Shown in pieces: positions 1-14,100 of a DNA stretch of 64,000 bases (positions are counted from its first letter, which is position 1; every line of letters starts with the position of its first letter). Location: contig CM067570.1 in the NCBI GenBank assembly GCA_034336665.1, positions 19,048,502 to 19,112,501 on the forward strand, in the 5' to 3' direction. A program made the position numbers and the translations under genes. This stretch comes from Luscinia megarhynchos. Lineage: Eukaryota; Chordata; Aves; Passeriformes; Turdidae. A model generated the notes under the pieces. It was not told the origin of the DNA. It ran no database searches and was given only the letters and a program-made list of their open reading frames with translations.

Positions 1-259
1 TCTCCTTAAAGGTACAGTGCCCTCAAAGGGCAGTAAAATGGCTGCCCTGTATAATGTAAACCACATTTGATTTAGTCCTGTGGATGTGCGTAATGCTTTG
101 TAGACATCGCAAGGATTCTCAGATTAGATACATAAAAGGATCTCCAGGAGAGGAAAGAGGTGGCATAGATAAACCCATACAGTTTACCTCAATTAGATCT
201 ACTTGGAACAAGTAAGAAGTTCATTAGAAATGATCACTGGTTTTCTTTTTGCTCTCCAG

Positions 260-2057
260 GAAATGCACTAATAGATTATTTGTGTACAATCCCAAGAAAG
301 GAGACTGGAGAGATCTGGCTCCAATGAAAGTGCCTCGCTCGATGTTTGGAACAGCCATCCATAAAGGCAAGATTGTCATTGCAGGTGGTGTCACTGAGGA
401 GGGCCTTACTGCATCTGTTGAAGCTTTTGATCTGACCACAAATAAGTGAGTATAATTCTCAAGGTATTTTAATCAAGTGTTTTATCATCTAGACTTTTAG
501 AAGCTCTGAGGTAAGAGTCACAAAGCTGTTCTGGTAGCTATACTCCCACTGAGACATTTGGCCTCCAGTCACATCTTCAGCAACAACAGCAGCAGTTTAC
601 AGAGCGGGTCTCTAGACTTCCACACATACTCAAATTATTATGCTAATGACACTTGAAGTAAGTATGCATTTTGGAAACTATAGGGAAAAATGAGAAAACT
701 GGGGAACAATATGTCTGTATGAAGCATATCTGAATAATCAGGGAATCTGTAAAAAGTTGTCTCTGGGAAGAGATGTCTTAACAGTGTAATTGTGTCACTT
801 AAGAGTGGCAGAAGTCCCTGAGGGCATGCAGACACTGGAACTTACTGCTAATAAATCTCAGTTTTTTCCTTTTACTAAACCATGGTCTTGGTACCTGAAT
901 TTGTTGCCCAGAGAAGTATTTTAGTGCATTCATTTTACAATATTTCTTATGTGTTTAAATTGACTTTTTCTTTTCATCCTTAGATGGGAGATAATGCCTG
1001 AATTTCCCCAAGAGAGAAGTTCCATTAGTTTAGTCACTTTAAGTGGAGCTTTGTATGCTATTGGAGGCTTTGCAATGATTCAACTTGAATCTAAAGAATT
1101 TGCACCTAGTGAAGTCACTGACATATGGAAGTAAGTTTAATTTTAGTCACTCTTTCCTGGTCAAAAGTCTTATCTAAAATTGAGGTTTGTAGACACTGGA
1201 GGCTACAGTATTTTTCTGCTTAACTCTGAAAATGATCTGTAGCACAGGTTGTAAAGCTTTTGTTGACAGATAAAGTTTGTCAGAAGATAACATGTAAACA
1301 TGAGACTTGGATCTAATGACTACTTTCACCTACTAATTATTTGATCAGACAAGTCATGATCTTCAGCTTCTTTAGAAGAGTAAGTTGCCATCTCTTGGCA
1401 GGTCTAGCCTTGCCAATAAAAATGTTCTTTTGTGACACTGTGATGCATAAAAGCATGTATATACAGAGGCCTGTACATACTGATGTGTCAGTAATCAAAT
1501 GAGTGACTGTTCCAAGAGAATCAGAAGTCCCTATCTCCTAGATTTTTTGTGCTAATCATAGCAGCAGTTATGAGACATCATATCTCTGCTGCAACTCTTA
1601 GTTGCTAATGTAAATTCAGTTGTTTTAGTTGGCAGTAGGAAGGAAACCCCCCCAACTTTATATGCAAGAGTCTGAAGAAATTCAGAAAGGATGCTTAAGG
1701 AGGAAGCTTTTTTAAAGTATGACAAAGGTCAGCCACAAGCTTTAGGGATCAGGAAAAGAATAACTTGTGTGCAAGAACATCTTTCTGTTTTGGAGTAGAG
1801 GACAAAAGCAGCCTTTTATGGCACCCTTCAGCACATGGTTGCTACAAGCCTGCACCAGGTGCACTATTCTCCTTTTCCTGTATGTGTGCTGAAGCATCAA
1901 ACTCAAATTTAAAGAAGCTATTTTCTAACATTTTTCTGAATGCAGGTATGATGATGAGAAGAAGGAATGGGTTGGCATACTGAAAGAGATCCGATATGCT
2001 ACTGGAGCCTCCTGCCTGGCCACACGCTTAAACCTCTTCAAGTTATCAAAACTGTAA
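260..2057 (+). CDS. KLHL41: KLHL41, last three coding exons (partial)
   Basis: Three exons are seen at 260-445, 984-1130 and 1946-2057. All have AG/GT borders (donors gtgagt and gtaagt) and consistent phase, and they encode the last 147 residues up to a TAA. The translation carries the final kelch repeats of a BTB-kelch protein, with the repeat-typical Gly-Gly pairs in VIAGGV and YAIGGF, and ends in a conserved tail rich in Leu and Lys (LNLFKLSKL). In the family, KLHL41 (KBTBD10) is a striated-muscle CUL3 substrate adaptor that stabilises nebulin and thin filaments. The BTB and BACK domains and earlier kelch repeats lie upstream of the window. The paralogue KLHL40 is the main alternative, but the neighbouring FASTKD1 and PPIG favour KLHL41. 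No lesion is seen in these exons. Confidence 0.94.
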
Positions 2058-2960
2058 ACAAAATGCTGGAAGATATGATATGGTGAGGGAGTTTTGATAG
2101 GCTCTTCAGTTTTGTTGCATGAAAATGTTGCCAAATTGTACAGTTTTGTAGCACCATACTAGACATACTGGGAACTGTTAAATAGTTCATTTGTCTGTCC
2201 ACTTCTTAAGATACTTCCTAGCTAACCAGCAACCACTGAATTTTGCCAGTGTTTAAATTTCTAAAGGGTTTTAAGTAATGTTGATTAGATTAAGATTTTG
2301 GCAAAAACTCAATTTTCCACTCTGTGAAATTGCAAACAACACTAGTTAGACTTCCTTGCACTCAATACAATCCAGGCATTGATGGCTTGTACTCCAAACA
2401 AAGTGCATGAATGAATTAAGTACAACTAATAGGTAGCTAATTTTATTCTAACTGGCTCTTTGTATGGCCAGATTTCCCCTTTTAGTAATGTATGTAAATC
2501 CTGCACTCTTCAGAGATATCTTGGAAATATTCTCATCACAGACCTCAAAAAAATAATTTGGCTTGGAATTTAAATGAATGTTTTAAACAAAAGTGGCTTA
2601 ATACTATGTGGCCTAATAAATGCCAGTCTCAGCCAAAGCTTTACTAGTAGACAGAGTAGACAGTAGAGAGAGAAGTTCACAAGGTTAGTAGCTCTACTGT
2701 TTCACCTACTATGTTAGACCTGATAACAAGGATTTTCCACTTTTTTTTATGCTTTTATATTTATTTCCAAAGCAAGTATTTTATGGAAGTTTTTCTCAGA
2801 GACCTGAGGCCAATAACATGCACTCATGAAAAAGAACTATCTGTTAGCAAATACCTGTGACAGATAGGACTTTCTTATTTACTATGGAGTTGATGCATTT
2901 TGACGTTGAAACTTTTAACAATTAAACTTTGTTTTTAAAACTATAATAGTATCATTTGAT
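2058..2960 (+). other. KLHL41: KLHL41 3' UTR with candidate poly(A) signals
   Basis: AT-rich untranslated sequence follows the stop codon. AATAAA is at 2615-2620 and a variant ATTAAA at 2921-2926, either of which could end the transcript; the second is followed by T-rich sequence. The UTR end is inferred, not seen directly. Confidence 0.55.
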
Positions 2961-4812
2961 GGTGTCTTTTTTTAGTGCTTAGCTCATTACTATCATATTG
3001 ACAGGACAGCTCTCTTGTATAGCCCTTGCCCAAAACAGAGCACTCCGTTTTCTTCAGAGCATGCATACCATTTTTTTGTAGAGTATCTCTTCAAAGGATT
3101 TCTCTATTGCATAAAGAGGGTGTCATCAATTTAAAGGATTTCATAAATTTAAATGTAATTACAGCTGATGTAGCAGGAAAACTGGAAAAGAAGGCCACCA
3201 CATGTGGTTGAATAGCAATGCCAACTATCAAATGACACCTTGCATTGCCTTCCTATGAGACAGAAGTATACATATACAGAGGCACAGCCATCAAAGTTCA
3301 TTTCAGTATGGTACTGAAATGTCCACTAGTACTAATCTGTGGAGTATTTTCCCTTTAGTACCCATGTCTGCAGCTGTGCTTAGCACCTTTTTGGATCTAA
3401 CTTGGCTCTAGTTAGATCACTGTTTTACACCACTCATCTGCTCTAATACTTCCTGATTTAATATAGAAAGAATGAATGCAAAGAATCAAGGACAACACAT
3501 TTTACTGAATTGCTTTTTTTTTTTTTGCTTTTCTTCCATGGCCCTTTCTGGACCACTCATAACAAGTTTTAATCCTTTTCCCATTGTGCATACTCATAAC
3601 TTTATACATAATTTGAAGAAAACTGGCTTGGTACAGTGGCTGACTGCTAGAACCCTGAAAAGCAGGGTTCAGCTCAAACATGACCATCCTCACTGATAAC
3701 TTCAGCCACTGCCACCTTTCTTGCACTCCAAGGCTGCTACTTGAAGACCATGTGTAGAGAAGCAGAGTTATGCGAGACCTCTTTGACATGTAGTCCACCT
3801 TCTGAAATACCAACCTATATTTATGATTGTCTTCTCCATTTTATACAAAATACAATGCACATAGAATCTTTCTATGTGCTGTGCCTTCAATGACATTTCC
3901 TCAAAGCAGTCTTGGAGCCCTTGTCCATTTGGTAACCCTAAGTGTCTAAACTACCATCTACTAGTTTTGTCAGTCATCCCACAAACATGAGGGCTGCCTG
4001 AGGAGGAAAGTACCTTAGAGCTTAGATCAGTTCTGATGGTTTTTCCTGACTTTCCATTCCTGTCCTAATTTGTATTTAGTTAATATTTTTTTTTCTACTA
4101 CTGAATAGTAAAAAAAAAAAAAAGTGACAGAAGCATAATGGCTAATTCAGATATGCAGGTGCTTATCTCTGTCAGGTTTCAAGTGAAGTGGTAGAAGAAT
4201 GTGTCCTGCTTCTATTAAATAAGCAAGAAAACATATCCTCATTGCACATGTGAGAAAACAGGCACAGCTAGCAGTCACCCTAAGGTGATGGCAGCTGTAG
4301 GCACAACATGACTACCTCTGGAAATTGGGTAATTTGCCAAGCATGATGCCCCTGCAGTTACTGCTCTACAATGAACATTCTCCTGGCTATCCACTTCTTG
4401 CTTCTACATCTCAGTGTCTTATGCCTCCTGCACAAACCCTGGCAGGGTTTTCAAGTATGTGAATGTGTTCCAGAAGGCTCAGCCATTCTTCTGCACACAC
4501 CAGATCACAGGGTAGGAGAAGCAGCTGGAGGTTCCTCACCACACAACATTCTCCCCCAGCACAGTTCCCCACATTACCTCTGTTCTGAGAATGGAAACTG
4601 AATGGCTCTAAAAGCAGCCCTATTCTTAGCAAATCTGCATTTCAGTTTCTCAGTTTCAGAGTACAGATACTGTTTGATTCCTAACTGCTCATTCTGTCAC
4701 ATGCTGGAGGACAGACATAGTTTCCAGTAGACTGCTGACTCCACTCTCCTAGTCAACAGTATTTCCAACTTTTTCTGTGGAGAGTTTTATGTCTGGCTAA
4801 GCCTCTGTGCTA
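2961..4812. other. intergenic, between convergent KLHL41 and FASTKD1
   Basis: No exon, RNA gene or clear transposon was recognised. There are short A and T runs (for example around 3517 and 4110). Short open frames on both strands lack splice context or family resemblance. The stretch separates two tail-to-tail genes and may include unrecognised 3' UTR. Confidence 0.5.
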
Positions 4813-5115
4813 TTTATTTAGGAGATAATAATGTAACTTCATTGCAAAACTGCCAGATTCATGTGCTTGTAATAGCTTCCAGATAATGAGAAATTTTAAG
4901 CATCCTTATCACATATTCACAGCCCACTGTGACCTGCCTTCTGCAATCCCTAACAAGTTGAGGATTAAATCTCTTTACATCTGATGACCTTGACAAGCCT
5001 TGGTCCAGCTGATACAGATAAAGAGATTTTTGAAACTTAACTATTCCAGGATTACGAGACACTTGATGGTACATAAACTGTTTTTATAGAAGTATTTTAG
5101 ACTGCATGTCTGATA
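4813..5115 (-). other. FASTKD1: FASTKD1 3' UTR with candidate poly(A) signal
   Basis: Reading on the minus strand, about 300 bases of AT-rich sequence follow the FASTKD1 stop. The first good AATAAA on that strand is the complement of 4813-4818. The placement of the transcript end is inferred. Confidence 0.45.
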
Positions 5116-8100
5116 TCACTGTAGTCCATACAGCTGCTCTCTCAGGTATTCCAGCTGTTCACCTTTTGTTGACAGAACCATAGAATTCCATTCAAAGTGA
5201 GGAATCTGTAGAACAGAATGGTACAGACTGACTTTTAACATTGGTATAAGCCACATACCATATAAGAGCAAAGAAAAGTTTCTCCTTTGTTCTTCACTTG
5301 AAGATATTTACCACTTGTGTCCTTCCAAAAGCCTGACTTATTCTAATACTGAAAAGATAAATTTCTTATTGTAAGATTGTCCTCTAAGTGCAGTTAGTCT
5401 GCTTCCAAAAAGCAGCATAGTTGCAGAGCTATAAAACAGATACCCACACAATACAGGCTGTGACAACTCTGTTACACCATCCCCTCTTTTAAAACCCAAA
5501 TTGAGAGAAAAATCCCAGGTCACTGTAGGTTGTAATGTTAATGAATCAGACTGGAATGGTGTATCAGTAGTATAGCACAAGAAAGGATGATTATTCTATT
5601 TTTTAAAAACTCCAATCAACAAAATTTAAGCTTAAAGAAGGATTCTACTTAAAATTAGGTTAGGTGAATAATTATATATATAATAACCTCTGCATTAATG
5701 AGTCTCCATTTCCCAAATGTTTCAGTGCTGGTGCTGAATTAACTCTGGCCTCTAGTGTTCTCTGTCACAACACTATTACTGCAGCAGACAAACATCAGCC
5801 ATATGCCATCTGGCAGCTGGCAAAATTGTCTTACCACTCAAGGAGTGTATGTTCAATTTTCTTCTGCCAGAGAAATCTTCAGTGAATTGAACTGAAACTC
5901 TCATTTCACTTTTTCTCCTTTACTCAGGCTACAATGAGATTGCTTGTTTGCCTGCAGTAAGGTCACACTGGGACCTTAAGACTTCAGTTTTGCTTCACCC
6001 TCTTTCAGAGGTGTGAGTTCTCTGAAGTCCTTACACCATTTTGAGAACAGCTTAGAATTTCTCCCCTAAATACAAAAATTGCCCTCTCCCAGTAGGTGCT
6101 TTCAATGATAAAACTGTCTCTAAATCCATTGTGAGGAAAATGGATCATTCTGCACTGCTGATATAATCCAGAAAGGACACAAAGTCTTGCTGACTGCTCA
6201 CCTGAACTACTTGGTATCCCAGCATTTCCAGGTGTCTTTTTTTCACTGCAGGTTCTCCTTTCAGATGACGTGAATAATCTTTGCTAAAAGCTTTTGAATC
6301 AAGAAATTCCAAAGCAATTCTGCGAACAATAAAAATGTGCATTTACTTTCAGGTCCTACCTGAATAGCAAGAAGTGGTAGTACTATTTCATTACTGATAG
6401 TTGCAGCAAGACTAGATAAACCTGACAATTCTCAGAAAAAAAAATTAAACAACTCCCTGGAATTAGACTAAACATTTTGCTCCTATTTATCTAGAGATAC
6501 TTGAATTAAGAAAAAGCATTTTCTCCCTGCATCTGTTTTTGTTCCAACAGTAAAATCAGCTAACCAGCATTTTCAAGGCTTAGATTTGAAGAGGTGGGAG
6601 GAAAACAGTTGTCCAGTCTCATGAAACACATTTCACGAACCTGTACTTGGTTTGGCTGGGATGGAGGTACTTTTCTTCATACCGGTTCGTACAGTGCTGT
6701 GTTTTGAACTTGTGACTAGAACTGTTAATAACACACCAATATCCTGGCTACTGCTGAAAAGTGCTTGCACAGCATCAAGGCCTTCCCTGTTCCTCCCTCT
6801 GCACCCACAGTGCCTACAGGCTGCATTGATAAGAGGTTGGGAAGGGACACAGCTGCAAGGGAACCTCAGTTGCCTAAAGCAGTATTTCACACCATACAAC
6901 ATCATGCTCAGCAGTAAAGCAGAGGGGACTTTTTCCCACACAGCCATTGTTCTGGCACAGGTCTGCTGTAGGTGAATGACTGCATGGCCATTGAATGCTT
7001 TGTTTACCCCTCCCCCCTTTTTTCCCTTCACTTATTAAACTGTCTTAAAATTCAGTGTACAGACCTTTGAGCTCCTGGTGGTAGAGCCTTTTTCCCTTCA
7101 TCCTTGATACCGTGTCTCAAGTGTATTCCCCCACTACCATCCAAAGGTATACTCTGAGCCATATAGGAAAGAGGCTTTTTATTTACATCCAGGACACACT
7201 CAAAATCTGCCAGAAAACAAAACAAACCTGTTTACTGACAAAATAAAAGTGAAATAATTTGATCTGTACAATGTTTACTTCTAGAAAAACTGACAGCCAT
7301 AATTAGAGATATCCAACGTTATTTATACTATAAAGAACTCTTTAGAAACTGCATTTTATATAATAATTTTTCTCTTTGCAATATCTTAAGTTGGGGCCAT
7401 ATGATCAAGAGCTTTTTAACCTTAGTGATAACAGTGATATGAAAGGACTCTATGACAATTTTTAGAGTATTAACTTTTCACCTATTTCATAGTAGTATGG
7501 TGTGAGAACAGATATTTTTGAGAAATGGCTCCCTCCTAAGATCTCTGTCAGCATTCTGTGAATGTGCCGTCGCTGTGGATTTATTCGGCTCGTGCCTACA
7601 AAGACAAAATAAAGAAATCATACATCAAAACTTCCACAGCCAAATTTCTGAAAACAGTGCTTTAAGACATTGTATTTTTGAAAGCCAGGCTACTGAATTA
7701 AATCTTTTCCACATATCCTGAGTGCTATTCCATCGTAATTCAGAGACAAAGTGGTCATATTTTAGCTAGAAAGTGGCAGATGCATGCTATTAAGTAAATT
7801 TCAAATCCAGGCTTTTGATCCCAGGATATTTTCATTCACATACTACAAAAATTAAGTTTTAAGTTTCATCTGGTGGATTTTGTTTGCTTTTAATTATGTT
7901 TAGACATGTATTTACTCACTTTGTGTTTATTACAGCCATACCACACTATCTGCCACTTCTCTGTCCATTGCAGATTTACACCTTGCTCCATTAAACATCT
8001 TAAATCTTAGAGACAAAGTAGCTGAGTTCTATGGATAGCACAGATCTTCCCATGAGAATTAGTGGAGGAGATACTGTGTTTGCATTAGATGGATTTTCTG

Positions 8101-11100
8101 AACTGGTAACTATTCTGAAAGATCTCAGCTGCTACACTTGATCACTAGCCTACTTCTCTATCACTCATCCCTAATGGATCTTGATACTTGTGAGGAAGAA
8201 GGGAGGATCAAGTTCAAAAGGAGGCAGTAAAAATGTTTACCTTGAAAAATTTAAGTCAAATGTTCAGTTTTGTAAGTGAAGCAGGGAGAAAACTGACCCA
8301 TCTCCTCCAGTACAGAATAATCTTTTTCCTGCCTTTCCACCCTTCATGCCATATACACTGTTTCTGAGTATTTAAATTTTAATTCTTCTGCAGAAATATC
8401 CCATCTCTATTACATTAATTCTCACAAGGAAAACCAGTTTGCTCCTGGTTGCACTTTCCAAGAATACATGTTCAGCAGAGAGGGGTGTGCCTTCTATTGT
8501 GTGCTAGTGTCAGCATGACAGTTTTAGAAGAAACATCTAGTATATTGTTAAAAATAGACTTAGGAGTAACAAGGGCAGTTTTTCCTGTCCTAAATTACTT
8601 ACTCTTATGAAACACACGTTGGCAGTATGGCTCATGAAACCAAGGGATATGAAACTCTGGGCATTCCAGACAGACTGCTCTGTTCAATTTCATGAGGCTT
8701 GAGTGGACCCTCTGCTTCACCATATCAGGCAGGACTGATTTACCAAAAAAACAAAACAAAAATATAGAAATGTGTGAACTGAAATGTGAAAAATCCAACA
8801 AATTGAACTAAATGGTAACTTCTGAATTTTTTACTAGAAATGCAAATATCTGTATACTATGGCATTTACAGAACTCATGCTGCAGAATTTTAGAAAGGTT
8901 CTCAAAATCCCTGAGAAAATAAATGAAAAAAACCACAGTTCTGCTCAACATTAAGAACAACAGCAAGCCGAATATAGAAATTACTTCCATTGTGTAAATT
9001 TAATTAAGTAGTTGAGGGCAAAATGGCAAGAGTACATTGATAATGAACAATGTAGAGGTAGAGAGGAATGAAATACTCAAACACTCAGTCTCTTATTTAG
9101 AGAGAAGAGACAGGTAGGATACATTTCTTGCAGACAAGAATTCCACATTATTCCTTCAGTTTTGTGACTATTTCTAGTAATGGGCACCACAGTCAGGTAA
9201 TTTTATGTCCAATAAAATTGAAGAATTATTAAATACGAAGTGCAATAAGTTGACTATAAAAATTGTTTTATATTACTGTCTCTCATCTGCAATACAGGTC
9301 TGTACTTTTACAACAACAGATTTTTGTTCATTCCTTCCCTTTTAGCACTCAAATTATGGCTATATTATATAGAGGGTGTCTTTCCCAAAAACATAATCAT
9401 TTAAAGAGTAGTTCTACATCTCAAGTCTTATGTAAGTCCAAATTGCATTTTATGCCAAACCCTACACAATCAAATTAATCAGAAGCTAGATCACTACCTT
9501 TAAGTTGAGCGTCCAGTTTGCTGAGGAAAGAAACATTAAATATTGTTGTTATCAGAGCTGGAGGAAAATACCCAGCCATTGCCAAAACATGACCAAGCAG
9601 CACCAAGTGATGAGCTTCAAGATGACCTTAAAAAAGCAGAGAGAAACCCATATTAACACATGAGAAAGTTGAAAGAATTTGCAATGCCCTTTCCCTGGCC
9701 TCTCAAATCATCAGATTTTCTCTCTTAATGTACAACACAAATCCATACACACTTCCTCTACAATTTTAACTATTTCTTTGTGATGAATTGCAAAATTTAT
9801 CCTGTTCCCAAATGATGATTCCTTGGGGAACACAAAATTCTGTTCAATAACAGCACAGTGAATTAATCAGAATTTTCATTTACATTTTACTATGCCAAAA
9901 ATCCTTTGCTAGCCCCTTATCAACAGTCATTTTTAACAGGTGAAACAAAACTCAACATTGAATATTTGTCATGGTTTAACCTCAGTACACAGAGTATTAG
10001 TAGTAACATACTTACCTTTTCTTTGCTTAATGAAAATACCATTCTATTCCCATTTTCATTCAGTAAAATATCTTTGTCTATTGCACTTACTCAAGTTAGA
10101 AGTAAGATGTTGGATACAACTCTTAAAGAATTCTTCATTGTCAGGAGGGTCATAATTCAAAGCAGAGAAAAGGAAGAGAATAAAATAGAGTTCAGAGGGG
10201 GGAATCTGAAAAAAAAGACATCCTAAATCAAGTCACTGCAAAATATCCTAATATTGCTTGATAATAAAAAAAAGCTTTATAATTAATTCAGCATTTGGAG
10301 ATTTAAGACTAGATTAAGTATTTTCTAATTTTCATTTTGGTCAACTTTTCCTGGAAAAAATAGTAAAAAAATAAAATTCAGTAACAGTTGAAATTGCATC
10401 CACAACTAAAACTTAAAATTTATTTCATGAAGGTGATCCAAATATTTGTTTTGCATTAAATTTTCTTGAAGAAACTGAACTGCGACAGAATAAAATTGAA
10501 GATTTATATGAACGCCAGATTGAGAATGAGAAAAAAAATAGTAAGAAAGAGTAATTTTGACCAAATAGACAAGATATTGGGGAAATCCCCACAACAATGA
10601 GTACTGTTAATATACCCACCATGTGATGTGATTATTTATAAAGAAGTTAAGAAAATATTAAGATGGTCAAATGTAAAGTTGAATGGAAAGGATTATGGCT
10701 GACCTAACACTGACTGAACAGGAAAAAAGAAACGAAAATTAATGCTAAGTGCAAATTTATATACATAGAAGTAAAACAGCTTCAAGTGAGCACAAAAAAA
10801 GATGATCTCCAAGTCAGCTACGCTGAAAAAAACTCTTAAAAACACGTGTGGATTGTGCTCTGAAACACATCAATTACTAATCTGCCCTTTCTTACTAAAT
10901 AACTCACAGTAGACAGAAAGAAAAACTGTGATACCTTGTCTATATTTTCAACAGTCACAGAAGATATTCTGTCAAATAATGCAGGACAACGGTGGTCTGA
11001 TTTTATGAGGAAAAACGATAAGGGTAAAATATTTCTCCATGTTATTTGATCTATCAAGCGTTGACACATGGCCAGACTTTCCTCATTCAGGACTTCTTCA

Positions 11101-14100
11101 AACCACTCTCCATTCACATATGGAAGTTCTTCCAACAGAAGATTAAAGTTGTTGGCTTTCTGAAGCCTCTGAAGTCCACAGTCATTTAGTTTTTGCAGAA
11201 GCTTGGCACATAGCTCAGAACTGTTTCGCCAGTGCAACTGGCCATGATGATTCCACTTGACAAGAGCTGTAGCAATGCAATTCAAATGATGGAGTCTGCA
11301 TTGAGGCAAAACTGTTGCTGCTTTGTTTATAATAATTTCCTCCACTTGAAAAGAAGGAAGCATGGCCAGAACACGAATTATGGCTGCAGCATCAGCAGGT
11401 ACCACACTAGATTTTAAATAACTGGAAGAAACAAATAAAAAGTCCATCAGTAGTGACAAAGCACAAACGTTTCAACAAAACAAAAAAAAATTACATGCCT
11501 GAAACTTCTAATTTAGAAGTCAAAAGTTGCACATCAAATATAAAATAAGCAGAATATTAATCACTTGGTAGAAACCCACACATCATTTTTTTTACTGAGA
11601 TTAACTTCTTCCTTCTAATTTATTCAAAGCTGAAGAAGGGGAAGAAGACAGTGAGCAGCTCAGTCAGCTGGAGCTGACTTACTGATAAACATAGAAGCTC
11701 TTTGTAAGGCCAGAATGTCCACATTTGTCAAGGTTATCTGAAGGTTTATGGGTCTGGTCAGCTTCTGTCCTAGAGAGCACCAGGTTTTGAGGTGCCTGAG
11801 GAACATGAAGACATCATCCACCACAAAAAAATGTACAGTCAAGGCATTACATTCCCATAGAGGATGAGAAATGAAAGCAAGATCTCTTCTCTGCCAACTT
11901 TCTGGTGTTCTGTACAAGCCTAAGAACTAACTGGACAGTTCTTCAATCAAAAGAGTATTTCTGTGTCACACTTTCACTTGTCCCAACCAAGGCATTCTGT
12001 CTCTTTTTCATTACTTCTTCTGTCAAGCATCAAATACAATATTAATACCTATCCATCCTATCAAATATCAATCAAAATTTGTCATTTCAACATCATTATT
12101 TTACAGTGGTCAAAAGAAAAAGGGAAAAAAAGTGTTTTTAAAAAGTATCATATATATTAGCAGATTCTGTTGGATCTATAGTCAAGACAATATCTACTTT
12201 CCATGCTCTGATTTACATGTTTAATAGAAGTCAAATACTTTTAACAGTTTGTTATTTCTTCACATTTTATGGGAACAAAACACATCTTAAGATTGCTGTT
12301 TAAAATCTTAAGTAGAGAACTGTTTAGAAGTCAAATAGCTACATTTTCAAGAACACTCACTTACCCTAATAGTAAGATTTTTAGTTTGGCAAACAGCTCC
12401 AGATCCTGGCAATGCAACATCACCAAGTACTGTGTTAACTTTACCAACTGTAATACGTGATAGCTTTCCAAGTGTTTGTGCAGAACAGAAGTCATTCTGA
12501 AATACACAGAGGAAAAGATTACATGGTATTATGCTAACACAAAAAATACTGCAAACTCTAACATGCCACATGAAAAAGGGATGTCCTGTGGTTCACACTA
12601 CCTATGTGGAGGGTTTCACACACCTGCACTCCTCTCCACGCTGATTTTGACACTATTCCACCTAGAGCAGCCTCTCTCCACTTACTAAATTGAAAAATTC
12701 AAGTCCTCATCACAACAAATCAGCTACTTCACACTACTAATTTCTGTTTCAGATTTCACAATCAGTTAAATTTAGAATGGACCAAGAATATAATAAACTA
12801 GAACAGCATCACCAGTTTCAGCACCACCACACTTACTTACACAACACTGGTTGCTACAGCTGTATTTGTCTAAAGCTGCAGAGGGGGATAGATTTGTAAG
12901 GAAATGTAATTCCTTAAGACCTTCTTCAGACAGTGAGACTCAAAAAGAAAAGGCATTAATTCACCTGATCTTCCTTTTAGTATCCCTTTGCTCCACAGAA
13001 CACAAGTATGTCCTTTTTCTTTCAAGGATCTATTTAATTCATACAACTACCTTCAATCCAATAACTGTTCACAACCTGCACTTAAGCTCTGCTGTATCTC
13101 TGACACATCTAATGCTACATCTTCTGTGTCCAAAACATCAACTTCTTTTCCATTCACTGTATGATAGCACTACCTCTCCCTATAAAGAGCTTTTAGTTCA
13201 AAACTGCAGAGAACGTCGCCCAGGTTCTTAAAAACACAAGCTTTAATAGTCCAAAATAGGACACAATGACTTTTCAACAAACAATTACCAAAAGTAACAG
13301 GATCTCCAAGAAAGGACATGTTCTCTGTAACTTACTACATTTCATTGGCACGCTCATGAATTTACAGTAGTTGTTAGAGGCTAAGTTTAGAGCATATTTG
13401 TAAATTAGACATACTATATGACAGTAACTTGGTAAGGTTGAAATGCCTTTCTTTGAAATTCCTAAATTGCCTCAATTACTTCTGGGTCAAGCTGCAATAT
13501 TCTAAAATCTGTAATAGCCAATAACTTAGAGTGTATAAGCACTTGGGTGCAAGTGATGCACCTGCAGCTCCTAACTTACTGGATATGTCATAGTTTTCCA
13601 CACTAAATGGAAGTTTACCTAGAGAATATAACTTCTTAGTGATATCAAAAAAAATTACTTTTTGAGTAGATGAGAATTTCGGCATTTCATTTTCTGCATA
13701 GTCTTCAGTATCATCAGTACTTGGTGACTGCTGAATTCCTCTGCCATGTGTCCTGCAGTTACTAGCAACCTAAAGAAGAAAAGACGTATTTTCCAATGAA
13801 AAACAGTTGAAAATCTCTGGCAGAGATTGCAGCCATTTTCTTTACCTATGAGAAAAAAAACCAAAATTTTGCTTCTGGAAGCAAAATTCTCCCAAACTAG
13901 AGACTTTTTTTCTGCGGACTTTTCTTCTTAACAGTTGGTCTGTATAGCACAGATAAAGGGGTATGAGTGTGTTGGATCAGTGCATATTGTTCTGATGTTA
14001 GAAACCAGCAAGTCCAACAATTCCAAAAGTAGACAAGAAGTAGGGAAGGGACTCTAAGTCACAAAACAATTCATGATCAATCAGCAAGCTACAGATAACA

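Noticed and set aside
11660..11917. An 85-codon minus-strand open frame in a FASTKD1 intron
   Set aside because: It does not fit the FASTKD1 exon series, which is already complete and in phase here, and I recognise no family.
12851..13231. A 126-codon plus-strand open frame antisense to a FASTKD1 intron
   Set aside because: No family resemblance, no promoter and no splice context; consistent with chance.
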